Assembly: GCA_965232985.1 (NCBI GenBank) | Contig: CBDDRC010000009.1 | Span: 62,001 to 126,000, forward strand | From: JADFDG01 sp965232985 | GTDB lineage: Bacteria; Pseudomonadota; Gammaproteobacteria; Pseudomonadales; JADFDG01 | DNA: 64,000 nt | Direction of reading: 5' to 3' | The notes under the pieces: generated by a model | Told to the model about the DNA's origin: nothing | The model's database searches: none | The model's input: only the letters and a program-made list of their open reading frames with translations | Shown: piece after piece, positions 51,386 to 59,954 of the stretch | How the letters are laid out: every line of letters starts with the position of its first letter | Numbering within the stretch: the first letter of the stretch is position 1 | Translations under genes and position numbers: made by a program

Positions 51386-51574
51386 ATGAAGCAACTGATC
51401 CAGAAATTCCTCAAGGACGAGTCGGGCGCAACGATGGTGGAATACGCGATCCTCGTCGCGCTGATCTCCGTTGCCGCGATTACCATCATCGTGTTCGTCG
51501 GCGGGCAGGTTGAGGCCGCCTTCCAAAAGGTGAAGACTGAGCTCACCGCCGGCGGCCTTACGCCGGCAGCGTAG
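51386..51574 (+). CDS. flp: Flp/Fap-type pilin
   Basis: Major subunit of the tight-adherence (Tad) pilus, 62 aa. AAGGAG (51373-51378) before ATG 51386. The basic leader ends in Gly, and the cleavage motif reads SGATMVEYAILVALI, with the Flp-specific Glu-Tyr pair at positions 5-6 of the mature peptide, followed by one hydrophobic helix. Mature pilin should be ~47 residues. TadV, encoded next, is the expected processing peptidase. A terminator follows directly. Confidence 0.95.
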   Translation: MKQLIQKFLKDESGATMVEYAILVALISVAAITIIVFVGGQVEAAFQKVKTELTAGGLTPAA

Positions 51575-51597
51575 AAAGACCGCCCCCAGGGGTTGGT

Positions 51598-51627
51598 AAC
51601 AAAAGGGTCCGTCAGGACCCTTTTGTT
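51598..51627 (+). terminator. Intrinsic terminator after flp
   Basis: AACAAAAGGGTCC (51598-51610) pairs perfectly with GGACCCTTTTGTT (51615-51627) around GTCA; the T-rich right arm continues as TTTC. Confidence 0.92.
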
Positions 51628-51687
51628 TTCCCCTGCAGCGCGCGCAGCAGCAAGCAACGAGAACCCACCAGAAACACAGGGGACCGT

Positions 51688-52215
51688 ATGGACGACGGGG
51701 TCGAACCGGGCCGCTGGGCCGTGCTGGTCATCGTGCTCGCGGTTGCAACCCTGGCGGATCTACGGGCCCGCCGCATTCCAAATTGGCTGACGTTTGCCGG
51801 CTGCGTGGCCGGCCTGGTGCTGGGCGCCCTGGCGGCGGGTGTTGGCGGTTTTCTGCTCGCTGGCAAGGGGTTGTTGCTCGCTTTTGCCATTTCGCTGCCG
51901 TTCTGGCTGGCCGGGTGGATGGGCGCCGGTGACGTGAAATTGCTGGCCGCTGTCGGCGCGTTCGTCGGCTCGGGCCTTGTGATCCAGACCCTGCTGGCCG
52001 TTGGCATCGCCGGTGCTGTGCTGGCGGTCGGTGCCTTGTTGTGGCGGGGCCTGCTGGCGCGCACCGGCGAGCGGGTGGTGGCGACACTCAGCCTCTCGCT
52101 GGCTTCCCGCCGGTGGAATTATGTGGCGCCGGACGCGCAGGAAAGCGCTGTCCGGCTGCCTTATGCGGTAGCGATTACGGCGGGTACTTTCGCCGCAGTC
52201 ATGTTGTTCGGTTGA
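51688..52215 (+). CDS. tadV: Prepilin peptidase TadV/CpaA
   Basis: Membrane aspartic peptidase (A24 family) that cleaves the Flp leader. Product 175 aa with about five helices. The two catalytic Asp are in TLADLRARRIPN and MGAGDVKLLAAVG (GxGD motif). It lacks the N-terminal methylase domain of PilD, as usual in Tad systems. AGGGGA precedes the ATG. First gene behind the flp terminator. Confidence 0.93.
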   Translation: MDDGVEPGRWAVLVIVLAVATLADLRARRIPNWLTFAGCVAGLVLGALAAGVGGFLLAGKGLLLAFAISLPFWLAGWMGAGDVKLLAAVGAFVGSGLVIQTLLAVGIAGAVLAVGALLWRGLLARTGERVVATLSLSLASRRWNYVAPDAQESAVRLPYAVAITAGTFAAVMLFG

Positions 52216-52231
52216 ACAGGGAACCACCCGG

Positions 52232-52251
52232 GTTACCGGCCAACCGGTGAC
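52232..52251 (+). other. Hairpin between tadV and rcpC
   Basis: GTTACCGG (52232-52239) pairs with CCGGTGAC (52244-52251), one G-U pair, then ATTTATCTTTCT. A weak terminator or mRNA processing site. Confidence 0.4.
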
Positions 52252-52278
52252 ATTTATCTTTCTGACAAGGAGACAGTA

Positions 52279-53178
52279 ATGCAGTTACGAGCCCTCATCA
52301 TGCTGGCCCTGGCGCTGATTATGGGCGGCATTACGGTGTTCCTCGTGAATACTTTCCTGCAACGCGAAGTCAGTGACCTGGGGCGGGTGCAGGAAATCCG
52401 CACCGTCCCGGTTGTTGTTGCGGCCACCGATCTCAAGGTTGGCACCAAACTTGAGGCGGTTATGGTCCAGGTCGCGGACTGGCCGGCAGAGGTCGCGCCG
52501 GAAGGCACATTCAAGGATGTGGCAACGTTGATCGGCGAGAAACCGCCGGTGGTTCTGCAGGAGATTCGTCGCGGCGAAATTGTGCTGCCGTACAAACTGT
52601 CGCCGCATGGCGCCCGTGGCGGCCTGCCTTCGCGCATCCTGGAAGATCAGCGCGCAATTACCGTGCCGGTAACGGAAGTGACGGGCGTCGGCGGATTCGT
52701 GATGCCGGGCGATTTCGTTGATGTTATGCATACTTCCGCGATCGGCCGCCGGGACGAATTGCCGGTGACCCGTATCTTGCTGCAGAACGTGCTGGTGCTC
52801 GGCATTGACCAGGTCAGCTCGCAGGACAGAGGTGAGCCGAAGATCGTTAATGCGATCACCTTGCAGGTGAGCACTGAGGCGGCGCAGCGCCTGACGCTGG
52901 GCCTTGCGACCGGCAGCATCACCCTCATCCTGCGCAACGAGTTCGATGCCTCGCTGCTGGCTGCCAGCGACGTCACCTGGCAGGACTTGGTGCCGTTCAT
53001 TCCCGAGCCGCAGAAGACGCGCGTCGTGAAGCGTCAGCGCCGTGAGCCGGTAGCCGTACCGAAGCCGCAGGTTGAAGTGATCCGTGGCCTGCAGGTCACC
53101 AAGCAATCCGTGTCGGGCCCCGAAGGCGGTGCTGCAGCCAATGATGCCGGCGAGCAAAAGCCGGCCGCGAACCAGTGA
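52279..53178 (+). CDS. rcpC: Tad pilus assembly protein RcpC/CpaB
   Basis: Periplasmic protein anchored by an N-terminal helix (~5-25), 299 aa. It contains an SAF-like domain (~45-110, VVVAATDLKVGTKLEAVMV) and the second CpaB domain with AITVPVTEVTGVGGFVMPGDFVDVM. The C-terminus is basic and Pro-rich, then low-complexity. CpaB/RcpC is thought to link the secretin to the inner-membrane parts. AAGGAGA stands before the ATG. Confidence 0.92.
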   Translation: MQLRALIMLALALIMGGITVFLVNTFLQREVSDLGRVQEIRTVPVVVAATDLKVGTKLEAVMVQVADWPAEVAPEGTFKDVATLIGEKPPVVLQEIRRGEIVLPYKLSPHGARGGLPSRILEDQRAITVPVTEVTGVGGFVMPGDFVDVMHTSAIGRRDELPVTRILLQNVLVLGIDQVSSQDRGEPKIVNAITLQVSTEAAQRLTLGLATGSITLILRNEFDASLLAASDVTWQDLVPFIPEPQKTRVVKRQRREPVAVPKPQVEVIRGLQVTKQSVSGPEGGAAANDAGEQKPAANQ

Positions 53179-53188
53179 GGGATCAGCC

Positions 53189-54658
53189 ATGAATCGCCTG
53201 TGTATGGAGAGCAAGGTCATGAAAAGGTTTTTCATGTTGTTCGCGGTGTTGTTCGCAGTGTCGGCCGGCATGATGGTCGGCGGTGTCGCATCCGCTGAAG
53301 ACATCGGGCTGGAGTTCGGCGGTCGCAAGGCGATGGAATTGCGCCTGCCGATGGGCCGCTCCCAGATCATCAGTTCGCCGGTCGCCCTGGAGCAGGTGGT
53401 GATCGGCAGCCCGGAAGTAGCCGACATCAAGTTGCTGTCCGCCGGGCGCGTGCTGATTCTCGGCATCAAGCCTGGCCGTACCAACCTGGTGTTCCGGCAA
53501 AAAGGTGGTGATCTCGTCGCGTTGATGGATGTCGTGGTCGGCTATGACCTCAATGGCATCAAGCAGCGGATTTTCGACATGATGCCGAATGAAAGCCGCC
53601 TGGAAGTGCGCGACAGTAACGACCGCATGATTCTGGCCGGTGAAATTTCCAGCGCCTATGCCATGGATATGGCGCTGAACGTGGCGCGCAGTTACGTGCC
53701 GGCCGACAAGGTCATCAACCTGATGCAGGTCTCCGGTGGCTCGCAGGTGATGCTCGAGGCGCGCGTCGCGGAAGTGTCACGCGACTCAATGAAGGATCTC
53801 GGGCTGCGTACCTCGATCGGCAACAACGCGCCGGAGTGGAACATCGTTACCGGCAACGGCGCAGTGACGGCTGCGGCGAACTTCACCCAGGCCTTTGGCG
53901 ACATTACCTGGAACAAGATTGGCGGCAGCTCGCCGGATTCGCTGACCATCCGCTTGCAGGCGCTGGAGAAGAAAGGTCTTGCCAAGACGCTGGCTGAACC
54001 CAATCTCGTTGCATTGTCCGGTCAGGAAGCGAATTTCCTGGCAGGCGGCGAGATCCCGATTCCTGTGGCAAGCGCGGCCAACGGCGCGATCACTGTCGAC
54101 TACAAGGAGTTCGGTGTTGGTCTGCGCTTCACGCCGACCGTTCTTGATGCCAGCAAGATCAATCTGAAGTTGTTGTCCGAGGTGTCTGCGTTGGGCACCA
54201 GGGACTACAACATCGGTTCGGGTACGCTGCCATCGATCACCACGCGGCGCGCCGGCACTACCATCGAATTGGCCGACGGGCAGAGCTTTGCCATCGCCGG
54301 CCTGATGCAGAGCGACATGAACAATGCCATTCAGCAATTCCCGCTGCTTGGCGACATCCCGATACTCGGCGCGCTGTTTCGCTCAACAAAATATCAGCGC
54401 AACGAAACGGAACTCGTGATTGTTGTGACTGCCCGCCTGGTCAGGCCAGCCAACGCCAGGCCGGCATTGCCGACGGACGTGTTTGTGCCGCCGAACGACA
54501 TTGATCAGTACCTGCTGGGTCGTCTGGAGCACACGCCGAAGAAGCGCCAATTTCCGCCGAGCGAGCAGAATGGCGGGGCCGCTGCCGGGCGTGATGGCGG
54601 TATGCAGCAACCCGTTGGACACCAGGTAAAAGCGGAGAACAGCAATGCGAAAAAATAA
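53189..54658 (+). CDS. rcpA: Tad outer-membrane secretin RcpA/CpaC
   Basis: Forms the outer-membrane pore through which the pilus leaves. ATG 53189 after GAGGGA gives 489 aa; ATG 53207 and 53219 are alternatives that shorten the signal region (cleavage near GVASAED). An N-terminal pilus-secretin domain (~45-120, SPEVADIKLLSAGRVLILG) and BON-like part precede the secretin core (~200-440), with VMLEARVAEVSRDS and IPLLGDIPILGALFR-like sequence (FPLLGDIPILGALFRST). The C-terminal ~45 residues are polar and variable. Confidence 0.94.
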   Translation: MNRLCMESKVMKRFFMLFAVLFAVSAGMMVGGVASAEDIGLEFGGRKAMELRLPMGRSQIISSPVALEQVVIGSPEVADIKLLSAGRVLILGIKPGRTNLVFRQKGGDLVALMDVVVGYDLNGIKQRIFDMMPNESRLEVRDSNDRMILAGEISSAYAMDMALNVARSYVPADKVINLMQVSGGSQVMLEARVAEVSRDSMKDLGLRTSIGNNAPEWNIVTGNGAVTAAANFTQAFGDITWNKIGGSSPDSLTIRLQALEKKGLAKTLAEPNLVALSGQEANFLAGGEIPIPVASAANGAITVDYKEFGVGLRFTPTVLDASKINLKLLSEVSALGTRDYNIGSGTLPSITTRRAGTTIELADGQSFAIAGLMQSDMNNAIQQFPLLGDIPILGALFRSTKYQRNETELVIVVTARLVRPANARPALPTDVFVPPNDIDQYLLGRLEHTPKKRQFPPSEQNGGAAAGRDGGMQQPVGHQVKAENSNAKK

Positions 54659-54908
54659 GCTCGTCTTCATCGCGCTGGTGGTTGCCGCCCTTGCGGTTGC
54701 TGGCTGCGCGCACAGGACGCTGCGTGCCGATTTCGGCAACAGCAACAAAATCAACCAGGCGGCTCAGACGGTGAACCCGGCCGCTGCAGGGCAGGCGCCG
54801 GCCATGAACACGGTCGATGGTCAGAAGGTTGAAAAAGTGCTGGGCCGTTACCGCAATGACAAGGCCGAAGCCAGTCGTGGCAAGTTGCTGAGCGAGCTTG
54901 GCAACTAA
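54645..54908 (+). CDS. Small Tad-locus lipoprotein
   Basis: Product 87 aa, overlapping rcpA by 14 bases. Signal peptide with lipobox VAGC gives a mature lipoprotein of ~67 residues. It contains DFGNS and QTVNPAA and then VDGQKVEKVLGRYR. Short lipoproteins of this sort follow the secretin in many Tad loci and may act as pilotins or take the place of CpaD/RcpB, which is otherwise missing here. That role is inferred from position. Confidence 0.75.
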   Translation: MRKNKLVFIALVVAALAVAGCAHRTLRADFGNSNKINQAAQTVNPAAAGQAPAMNTVDGQKVEKVLGRYRNDKAEASRGKLLSELGN

Positions 54909-54916
54909 GACGACTG

Positions 54917-56341
54917 ATGAAGATGCATGGCATGGTCGATATCCGGCGTCAGCGTGGTGCGTTCATGGTGATGATGGCGTTGCTCATCGTCGTCCTGATC
55001 GGTATTGCCGCGCTGGCGCTTGATGTTGGTCGGGTCGTTGCGTTGCGCGCCGAGATGCAGAACGCCGTGGATGCGGCGGCGCTGGCTGGCGCAGTCGAGC
55101 TCAACGGCAAGGACGGCGCACGGTTGCGCGCGCGCGCGGCGGCACGCAATGCCCTGATTCACGACAGCCGTTATGCGCAGGTTGCCGAATTGCTCGGCGA
55201 CACCGCGTTGCCGGACGAGGCGTTCGAGTATTTCTGCATCATCGGCGCTAAGAATGACGTCAGCGACGCTGATGCGCCCGGGTACTGTGCCGGTTCGGCA
55301 ACAGCACCCCGGCTGTGGCCCGCGACCAACGACGCCGAAACCCATTACCTCCGGGTGCGCCTCAACCCCGAGGTTGCCGACCATTTCCGTATTGAGCTGA
55401 TTTTCCTGCCGGTGTTGCAGGTGTTCGGTATTGATCCGGCGACGGTTGTCGCGCTCAGTGCCACGGCCACGGCCGGCCGGCATTTCTATGAATGCAATTA
55501 CCCGCCGATGGTGTTGTGCGATCCGTTCGAAGGCACCGGCACCACCTTCAAGGAAGCCATGGTCGCCGGGCAGGCGATCAAGCTGCGCGATCAGGGTGGC
55601 GGTGCCAGTTTCTGGGCCAGCGGCAATTTCGGCTTTCTGGTGCCAAGGAGCGGTGACCCGGGTGCACCCGAGGTGGCCTTGTATCTGGCAGATGAGGGTT
55701 TGACCGGCTGCTCACCACCGCGCATCGAGACCGAGCCCGGTCAAATGACGGGGCCAACCACGTCTGCAATCAATACCCGATTTGACCAGTACAACCCTCC
55801 CAATCCGTTCAACAGATCGGACGCCCCTGCGAGATGGCCGCCAGCACCCAACGTGATGGCGTATGGCAACGATGCCACCAATCGCCCGATGAGTGGCGCG
55901 GTAGCGACCAGCGACCGGTTTGGCAATGGCGATTGGGATTTCGACGCCTATTGGGCCGCATATCACGCCCCTGCGCCGAAGCCGAACGCCTGGAGCAATG
56001 CCAACCGTCCCAAGCGCTGGGATGTGTATATGTGGGAAATCGATAACGGTGCGATTCCAGTGAGTGGCCAACCGGATCCTGCGCATCTGTACACAGGCGA
56101 TTATCCGCCGCCGCGCTCGGTGCCGGAGCGTCGCGTCCTGCATGTGGCGGTCGCCAGTTGCATAACCCTGGGCATTCATGGCTCATCCGAGGCAACCCTT
56201 TACGAGCCTGACGGCTTTGCACGGTTGTTTCTTTACCGGCCCGCCGATGGCCCGCCGAGTGCGACGATCTACGCTGAGTACATGGGTTGGAGCACGGAAG
56301 AGGATGCGCACTACCATGTCGATGTCCAGCTCTACCAGTAA
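54917..56341 (+). CDS. tadG: TadG-like pilus assembly protein
   Basis: Product 474 aa. After a short basic stretch (DIRRQRGAF) an N-terminal helix FMVMMALLIVVLIGIAALALDVGRV leads into MQNAVDAAALAGAVEL, the TadG signature. The remaining ~400 residues are periplasmic and have several Cys. They lack the clear von Willebrand A motif (DxSxS) of longer TadG proteins. The C-terminal part, with YEPDGFARLFLYRPADG, is not familiar. It overlaps tadE. It belongs with the pseudopilin-like proteins of the locus. Confidence 0.85.
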   Translation: MKMHGMVDIRRQRGAFMVMMALLIVVLIGIAALALDVGRVVALRAEMQNAVDAAALAGAVELNGKDGARLRARAAARNALIHDSRYAQVAELLGDTALPDEAFEYFCIIGAKNDVSDADAPGYCAGSATAPRLWPATNDAETHYLRVRLNPEVADHFRIELIFLPVLQVFGIDPATVVALSATATAGRHFYECNYPPMVLCDPFEGTGTTFKEAMVAGQAIKLRDQGGGASFWASGNFGFLVPRSGDPGAPEVALYLADEGLTGCSPPRIETEPGQMTGPTTSAINTRFDQYNPPNPFNRSDAPARWPPAPNVMAYGNDATNRPMSGAVATSDRFGNGDWDFDAYWAAYHAPAPKPNAWSNANRPKRWDVYMWEIDNGAIPVSGQPDPAHLYTGDYPPPRSVPERRVLHVAVASCITLGIHGSSEATLYEPDGFARLFLYRPADGPPSATIYAEYMGWSTEEDAHYHVDVQLYQ

Positions 56342-56837
56342 GCGCTGTCAGGGTGGCGCGGTGATGGTCGAGTTCGCCATCCTCTTCACGGTGCTCGTTA
56401 TTTTGTTTGTCGGCATCACTGAGCTTGGGCGCGCGTTGTTTTTCCAGCACAAATTGTTGAAGGCCGTGGAGTCCGGGGCGCGCTTTATGGGGCGTGGCTG
56501 GGAGGCTGTCGATTCGGAAACCTGCGCTGAAGGTTCCGGCTGGGCCGCCGCCGTCACCGCCGCCGCCAATCTTGCGGTTTATGGCAGAACTACCGATACC
56601 GATACCGCGACGCCGGCCATCACGAATTTCGATCCGACGGATGTCACGGTGAGCGTTGAGGCTCGCGACGTGACGGATGTGGGCACGGTCTGCGTGGTTC
56701 GTGTGGATGCCAGCGTCTTGTATGCCGGACTGTTCTTCGGGGGCGGCGGGTTTCTGCCGCCGATCATCATGGGCGGTGACCCCGGCGGTAGCTGGACACT
56801 GACGGCCTCCAGCGAGGAGCGCTATGTTGGCGACTAA
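56316..56837 (+). CDS. tadE: TadE-like pseudopilin
   Basis: Product 173 aa from ATG 56316; ATG 56304 (with GGAAG close before it) or 56322 are possible, all inside the end of tadG. N-terminal RCQGGAVMVEFAILFTVLVILFVGITELGRALF is the TadE domain: Gly-Gly processing site, Glu at mature position 5, then a long helix. Two Cys pairs and a Gly-rich C-terminal stretch follow. Cleaved by TadV in known systems. Overlaps the next gene by 14 bases. Confidence 0.88.
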   Translation: MSMSSSTSKRCQGGAVMVEFAILFTVLVILFVGITELGRALFFQHKLLKAVESGARFMGRGWEAVDSETCAEGSGWAAAVTAAANLAVYGRTTDTDTATPAITNFDPTDVTVSVEARDVTDVGTVCVVRVDASVLYAGLFFGGGGFLPPIIMGGDPGGSWTLTASSEERYVGD

Positions 56838-57327
56838 ACACAGCCAGCGTGGTGCCGCCATGGTCGAGATGGCAGTTACCCTGCCGCTGTTCCTGGCGCT
56901 GGTGTTCGCGATCATCGAGTTCTCGATGGCCTACTTCGCCTGGGCGCGCATCAATGAAGCGGCGCGCGATGCCACGCGGTATCTGGTTGTGAATGATCCG
57001 CTGGTTGACCTTGCGCCCCCGACCCTTACTTGTCCGGGCGGCAGTATTGAAATCGTCTGCACTGCGAGCACCTGTGCCGGACTGATGACTGTCGTGGGCC
57101 GGGTGGCACCGTTCGTCACACCCGCTCAGGTTCACGTGCGCTATGCGTGCAGCAGTGCCGGTAATCCGGATCGACCTGTCGAGATGATCATTCCCGAGAT
57201 CACCGTGGAACTCCGTGATGTCGAATACGAATTCATTGTTCCGGTTTTGCTCGGCGTTACGTCGCCAATGGGGCTGCCGCCCGCCCGGGCGTCGCGAACC
57301 GGGGAAGACTTGTTCACCGAGGGCTGA
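56824..57327 (+). CDS. tadF: Second TadE/TadF-like pseudopilin
   Basis: Product 167 aa; start overlaps tadE. SQRGAAMVEMAVTLPLFLALVFAIIEFSMAYF again shows a Gly cleavage site, Glu at +5 and a hydrophobic helix. AARDATRYLVVNDP next to it is typical for the family. Four Cys in the middle (TCPGG, VCTASTCAG, ACSSAG). In Aggregatibacter TadE and TadF are the paired pseudopilins; I use tadF by position. Confidence 0.82.
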   Translation: MLATKHSQRGAAMVEMAVTLPLFLALVFAIIEFSMAYFAWARINEAARDATRYLVVNDPLVDLAPPTLTCPGGSIEIVCTASTCAGLMTVVGRVAPFVTPAQVHVRYACSSAGNPDRPVEMIIPEITVELRDVEYEFIVPVLLGVTSPMGLPPARASRTGEDLFTEG

Positions 57328-57351
57328 CTTCAGAAGGCTGGAAGAAAAGAT

Positions 57352-58599
57352 ATGTTGATCAAACTGAATGTACTGGCACTGACCACCGACGAGGGCACAG
57401 GCAAGGATCTTGCTGCGATCCTTGCGGGCATGGAGGGGGTTGTCCTGCACAGCCGGTCGCTGACCGCCGGGCAACTGACTACCAGCATCGACGCAACGAC
57501 GAACGCCGACGTCATGATTTTGGAGAGCGACGGCAGCAATCTGGAGCAGGCGACAGAGGTTGAGACCTTTACCGCATCCCTGCCGGAAAGCGTCGCCACC
57601 TTTGTTGTCGGAGACGCATCGAATTCCGCCTTGCTGCGGCGTCTGATGCGTGCCGGTGTGCGCGATGTGCTTGCACGGCCGGTCGTTCGGCAGGACGTGA
57701 TCAACGCCATAACCGCAGTGTTGTCGGAAAAGCGTGCCCGGGCGATGGCCAGGGGAGAAAACGTCATGTCGATCTGCGCATTTCTCAATGCGAAGGGCGG
57801 CAGCGGTGCGACGCTGCTGGCCGTGAACATGGCGGCTTCGCTGGCCGCTCGCCACAAGGCCCGCGTTGCCCTGCTCGATTTCGACATGCAGTTCGGCGAA
57901 TGTGCACTGATGCTGGATCTCGCTCCCCAAAACAACATGGGCGATGCGTTGCGCCAGGCCGACCGGATCGACGGCTTCCTGCTCAAGGCGTTGATGACCG
58001 AGCATGCTGGCGGCGTGCATGTGCTCGCAGCACCGTCGAGCCCCAGCGCTGCGACCAACCTGGATGCTCACGCGGTGCGCCGCGTCATCGATGCGGCCGC
58101 CAGTGAGTACGACATTGTGATTCTTGATTTGCCGCGCGTGGTGGCGCCGTGGACCATCGAGGCGTTGCGCGCGGCGACGACCACGTTCCTGGTGGTGCAG
58201 AACAACCTGTCGACCATCCGAGATGCGCGTCTGCTGGGAGATCACCTGCCGCGCGCAGGTATCGACTCGCGCCGCATTCAGTTGATCAACAACCGGGCCA
58301 TGGCGAAGACGCCGAGCGTATCCATCGAGCAAATGAAGAAAACGCTCAAGTACGATAAAGTGCATCGCATCCGCAACGACTATAAAACGGCCGCAGCGGC
58401 GGGCGATCAGGGTCTGCCGGTGCACAAGGTGGATCCGCACTCACACCTGTCGACAGACATTGATAATCTTGCCGACCATATCTGGGAAGCCCACGGACAT
58501 GGCGCAATCGAGAAGAAGCAAAAGCACCTGACGAAAAAAGATGTCCTGATCGAAAAATTTTTCGGCGCCAAGGTCGGGAAGTCGAAAAAAGCCAAATAA
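57352..58599 (+). CDS. tadZ: Tad localisation ATPase TadZ/CpaE
   Basis: ParA/MinD-type protein that positions the pilus machine, 415 aa. N-terminal receiver-like domain (~1-125, with MILESDG and VRDVLARPV) without a clear phospho-acceptor set, then the ATPase domain (~140-350). The P-loop reads NAKGGSGATLLAVN: the MinD-type signature Lys is present but the usual GKT/GKS Lys is Ala. Such atypical loops are known in TadZ. LLDFDMQFGE and IVILDLPRVV mark the later motifs. The tail is Lys-rich (KKQKHLTKKD ... GKSKKAK). Confidence 0.9.
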   Translation: MLIKLNVLALTTDEGTGKDLAAILAGMEGVVLHSRSLTAGQLTTSIDATTNADVMILESDGSNLEQATEVETFTASLPESVATFVVGDASNSALLRRLMRAGVRDVLARPVVRQDVINAITAVLSEKRARAMARGENVMSICAFLNAKGGSGATLLAVNMAASLAARHKARVALLDFDMQFGECALMLDLAPQNNMGDALRQADRIDGFLLKALMTEHAGGVHVLAAPSSPSAATNLDAHAVRRVIDAAASEYDIVILDLPRVVAPWTIEALRAATTTFLVVQNNLSTIRDARLLGDHLPRAGIDSRRIQLINNRAMAKTPSVSIEQMKKTLKYDKVHRIRNDYKTAAAAGDQGLPVHKVDPHSHLSTDIDNLADHIWEAHGHGAIEKKQKHLTKKDVLIEKFFGAKVGKSKKAK

Positions 58600-58632
58600 C
58601 CGGCACGAATAGAAGTCGGGAGAACAAGGAAC

Positions 58633-59940
58633 ATGAGCAAGACGACCGTTAGTAGTGCACGCCCAGGCGGCGACATCCAGGCAACCAAGGCGCGTGTTCA
58701 TCGTCTGGTGATGGAGCAGTTGAATCTGCGCATACTCGATCAGCTCGCGCCGGAAGTCGTGCGTGAACAGATCGGCGATGTGGTGCGCGGGATACTCGAT
58801 CGCGAGGGTCTGCCGCTCAACCAGATGGAGCGCGACAGTATCACCATCGAGGTGCAGGACGAAATCATGGGCTACGGCCCTCTCGAGCCCCTGCTGCGCG
58901 ACCCAACCGTAAACGACATCCTCGTCAATACGGCGCGACAGATATATGTTGAACGTCGGGGTGTGCTTGAGCGTACGTCGGCGATATTCCAGAACAACGA
59001 TCACCTGATGCGCATTATCCAGAAGATCGCCAGCAGTGTCGGTCGCCGTATTGATGAGTCGTCGCCGATGGTGGATGCCCGCCTGCCGGACGGCTCGCGC
59101 GTAAACGCGATTATTCCGCCGCTGGCCATCGATGGGCCGATCCTCTCGATCCGCAAGTTTGCCGTTGACCCGCTGACGACCAAGGATCTGCTCAGCTTCA
59201 AGTCGTTAACGCCGGCGATGGCAGACTTCCTCGCCGCCGCCGTGCGTGCGCGTACCAATATCCTGATTTCCGGCGGTACCGGCTCAGGCAAGACCACGCT
59301 GCTCAATGTTGTTTCCGGTTATATCCCTGACAACGAGCGGGTTATCACCATTGAGGACAGCGCGGAACTCCAACTGCAGCAACCGCATATCGTGCGTCTG
59401 GAAACCCGGCCGCCAAACATCGAGGGCAGTGGCGAGGTTCGCCAGCGCGAACTCGTGCGCAACGCGTTGCGCATGCGCCCGGACCGGATCGTCGTCGGCG
59501 AGGTGCGCGGAGCCGAGGCGCTGGACATGTTGCAGGCGATGAATACCGGGCATGACGGTTCGATTTCCACCATTCACGCGAACACCGCGCGCGATGCGTT
59601 GACCCGCCTTGAGCATATGGTAGGCATGAGCGGTGTACCGATTTCGACGCAGGTAGTGCGCCAGCAAATGTCTGCCGCGCTCAACCTGGTCGTGCAGACC
59701 GAGCGCCTGTCTGATGGTCGCCGGGTGGTTTTGTCCATCCAGGAAATCACCGGCATGGAAGATGCAGTGGTGAACATGCAGGAAATTTTCGCTTTCCAGC
59801 GCAAGGGCGTCGATGTACACGGCAAGGTCAAGGGTGAGTTTCGGGCCACGGGCATCCGCCCGTATATGCTCAAGCGCTTCAAGGAGCGCGGCATTGTGAT
59901 CGACGAGGGCATCTTTGATCCTGAGCGCGTTTACGAGTAA
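58633..59940 (+). CDS. tadA: Tad pilus ATPase TadA/CpaF
   Basis: Hexameric secretion ATPase powering pilus assembly, 435 aa. N-terminal helical domain, then the GSPII_E core: Walker A SGGTGSGKTTLLN (~218), Asp box ITIEDSAELQL, Walker B-like RPDRIVVGEVRGAEALDMLQ and His box STIHANTARDAL. AGGGGA-like AGAACAAGG precedes the ATG. Followed by tadB after 14 bases. Confidence 0.96.
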   Translation: MSKTTVSSARPGGDIQATKARVHRLVMEQLNLRILDQLAPEVVREQIGDVVRGILDREGLPLNQMERDSITIEVQDEIMGYGPLEPLLRDPTVNDILVNTARQIYVERRGVLERTSAIFQNNDHLMRIIQKIASSVGRRIDESSPMVDARLPDGSRVNAIIPPLAIDGPILSIRKFAVDPLTTKDLLSFKSLTPAMADFLAAAVRARTNILISGGTGSGKTTLLNVVSGYIPDNERVITIEDSAELQLQQPHIVRLETRPPNIEGSGEVRQRELVRNALRMRPDRIVVGEVRGAEALDMLQAMNTGHDGSISTIHANTARDALTRLEHMVGMSGVPISTQVVRQQMSAALNLVVQTERLSDGRRVVLSIQEITGMEDAVVNMQEIFAFQRKGVDVHGKVKGEFRATGIRPYMLKRFKERGIVIDEGIFDPERVYE

Positions 59941-59954
59941 CGGGGAGAGCGTTC

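Noticed and set aside
56767..58440. A 557-codon open frame on minus, antisense to tadF and tadZ
   Set aside because: The product is rich in His, Arg and Gln as expected from the complement of high-GC codons. The plus strand carries clear Tad genes.
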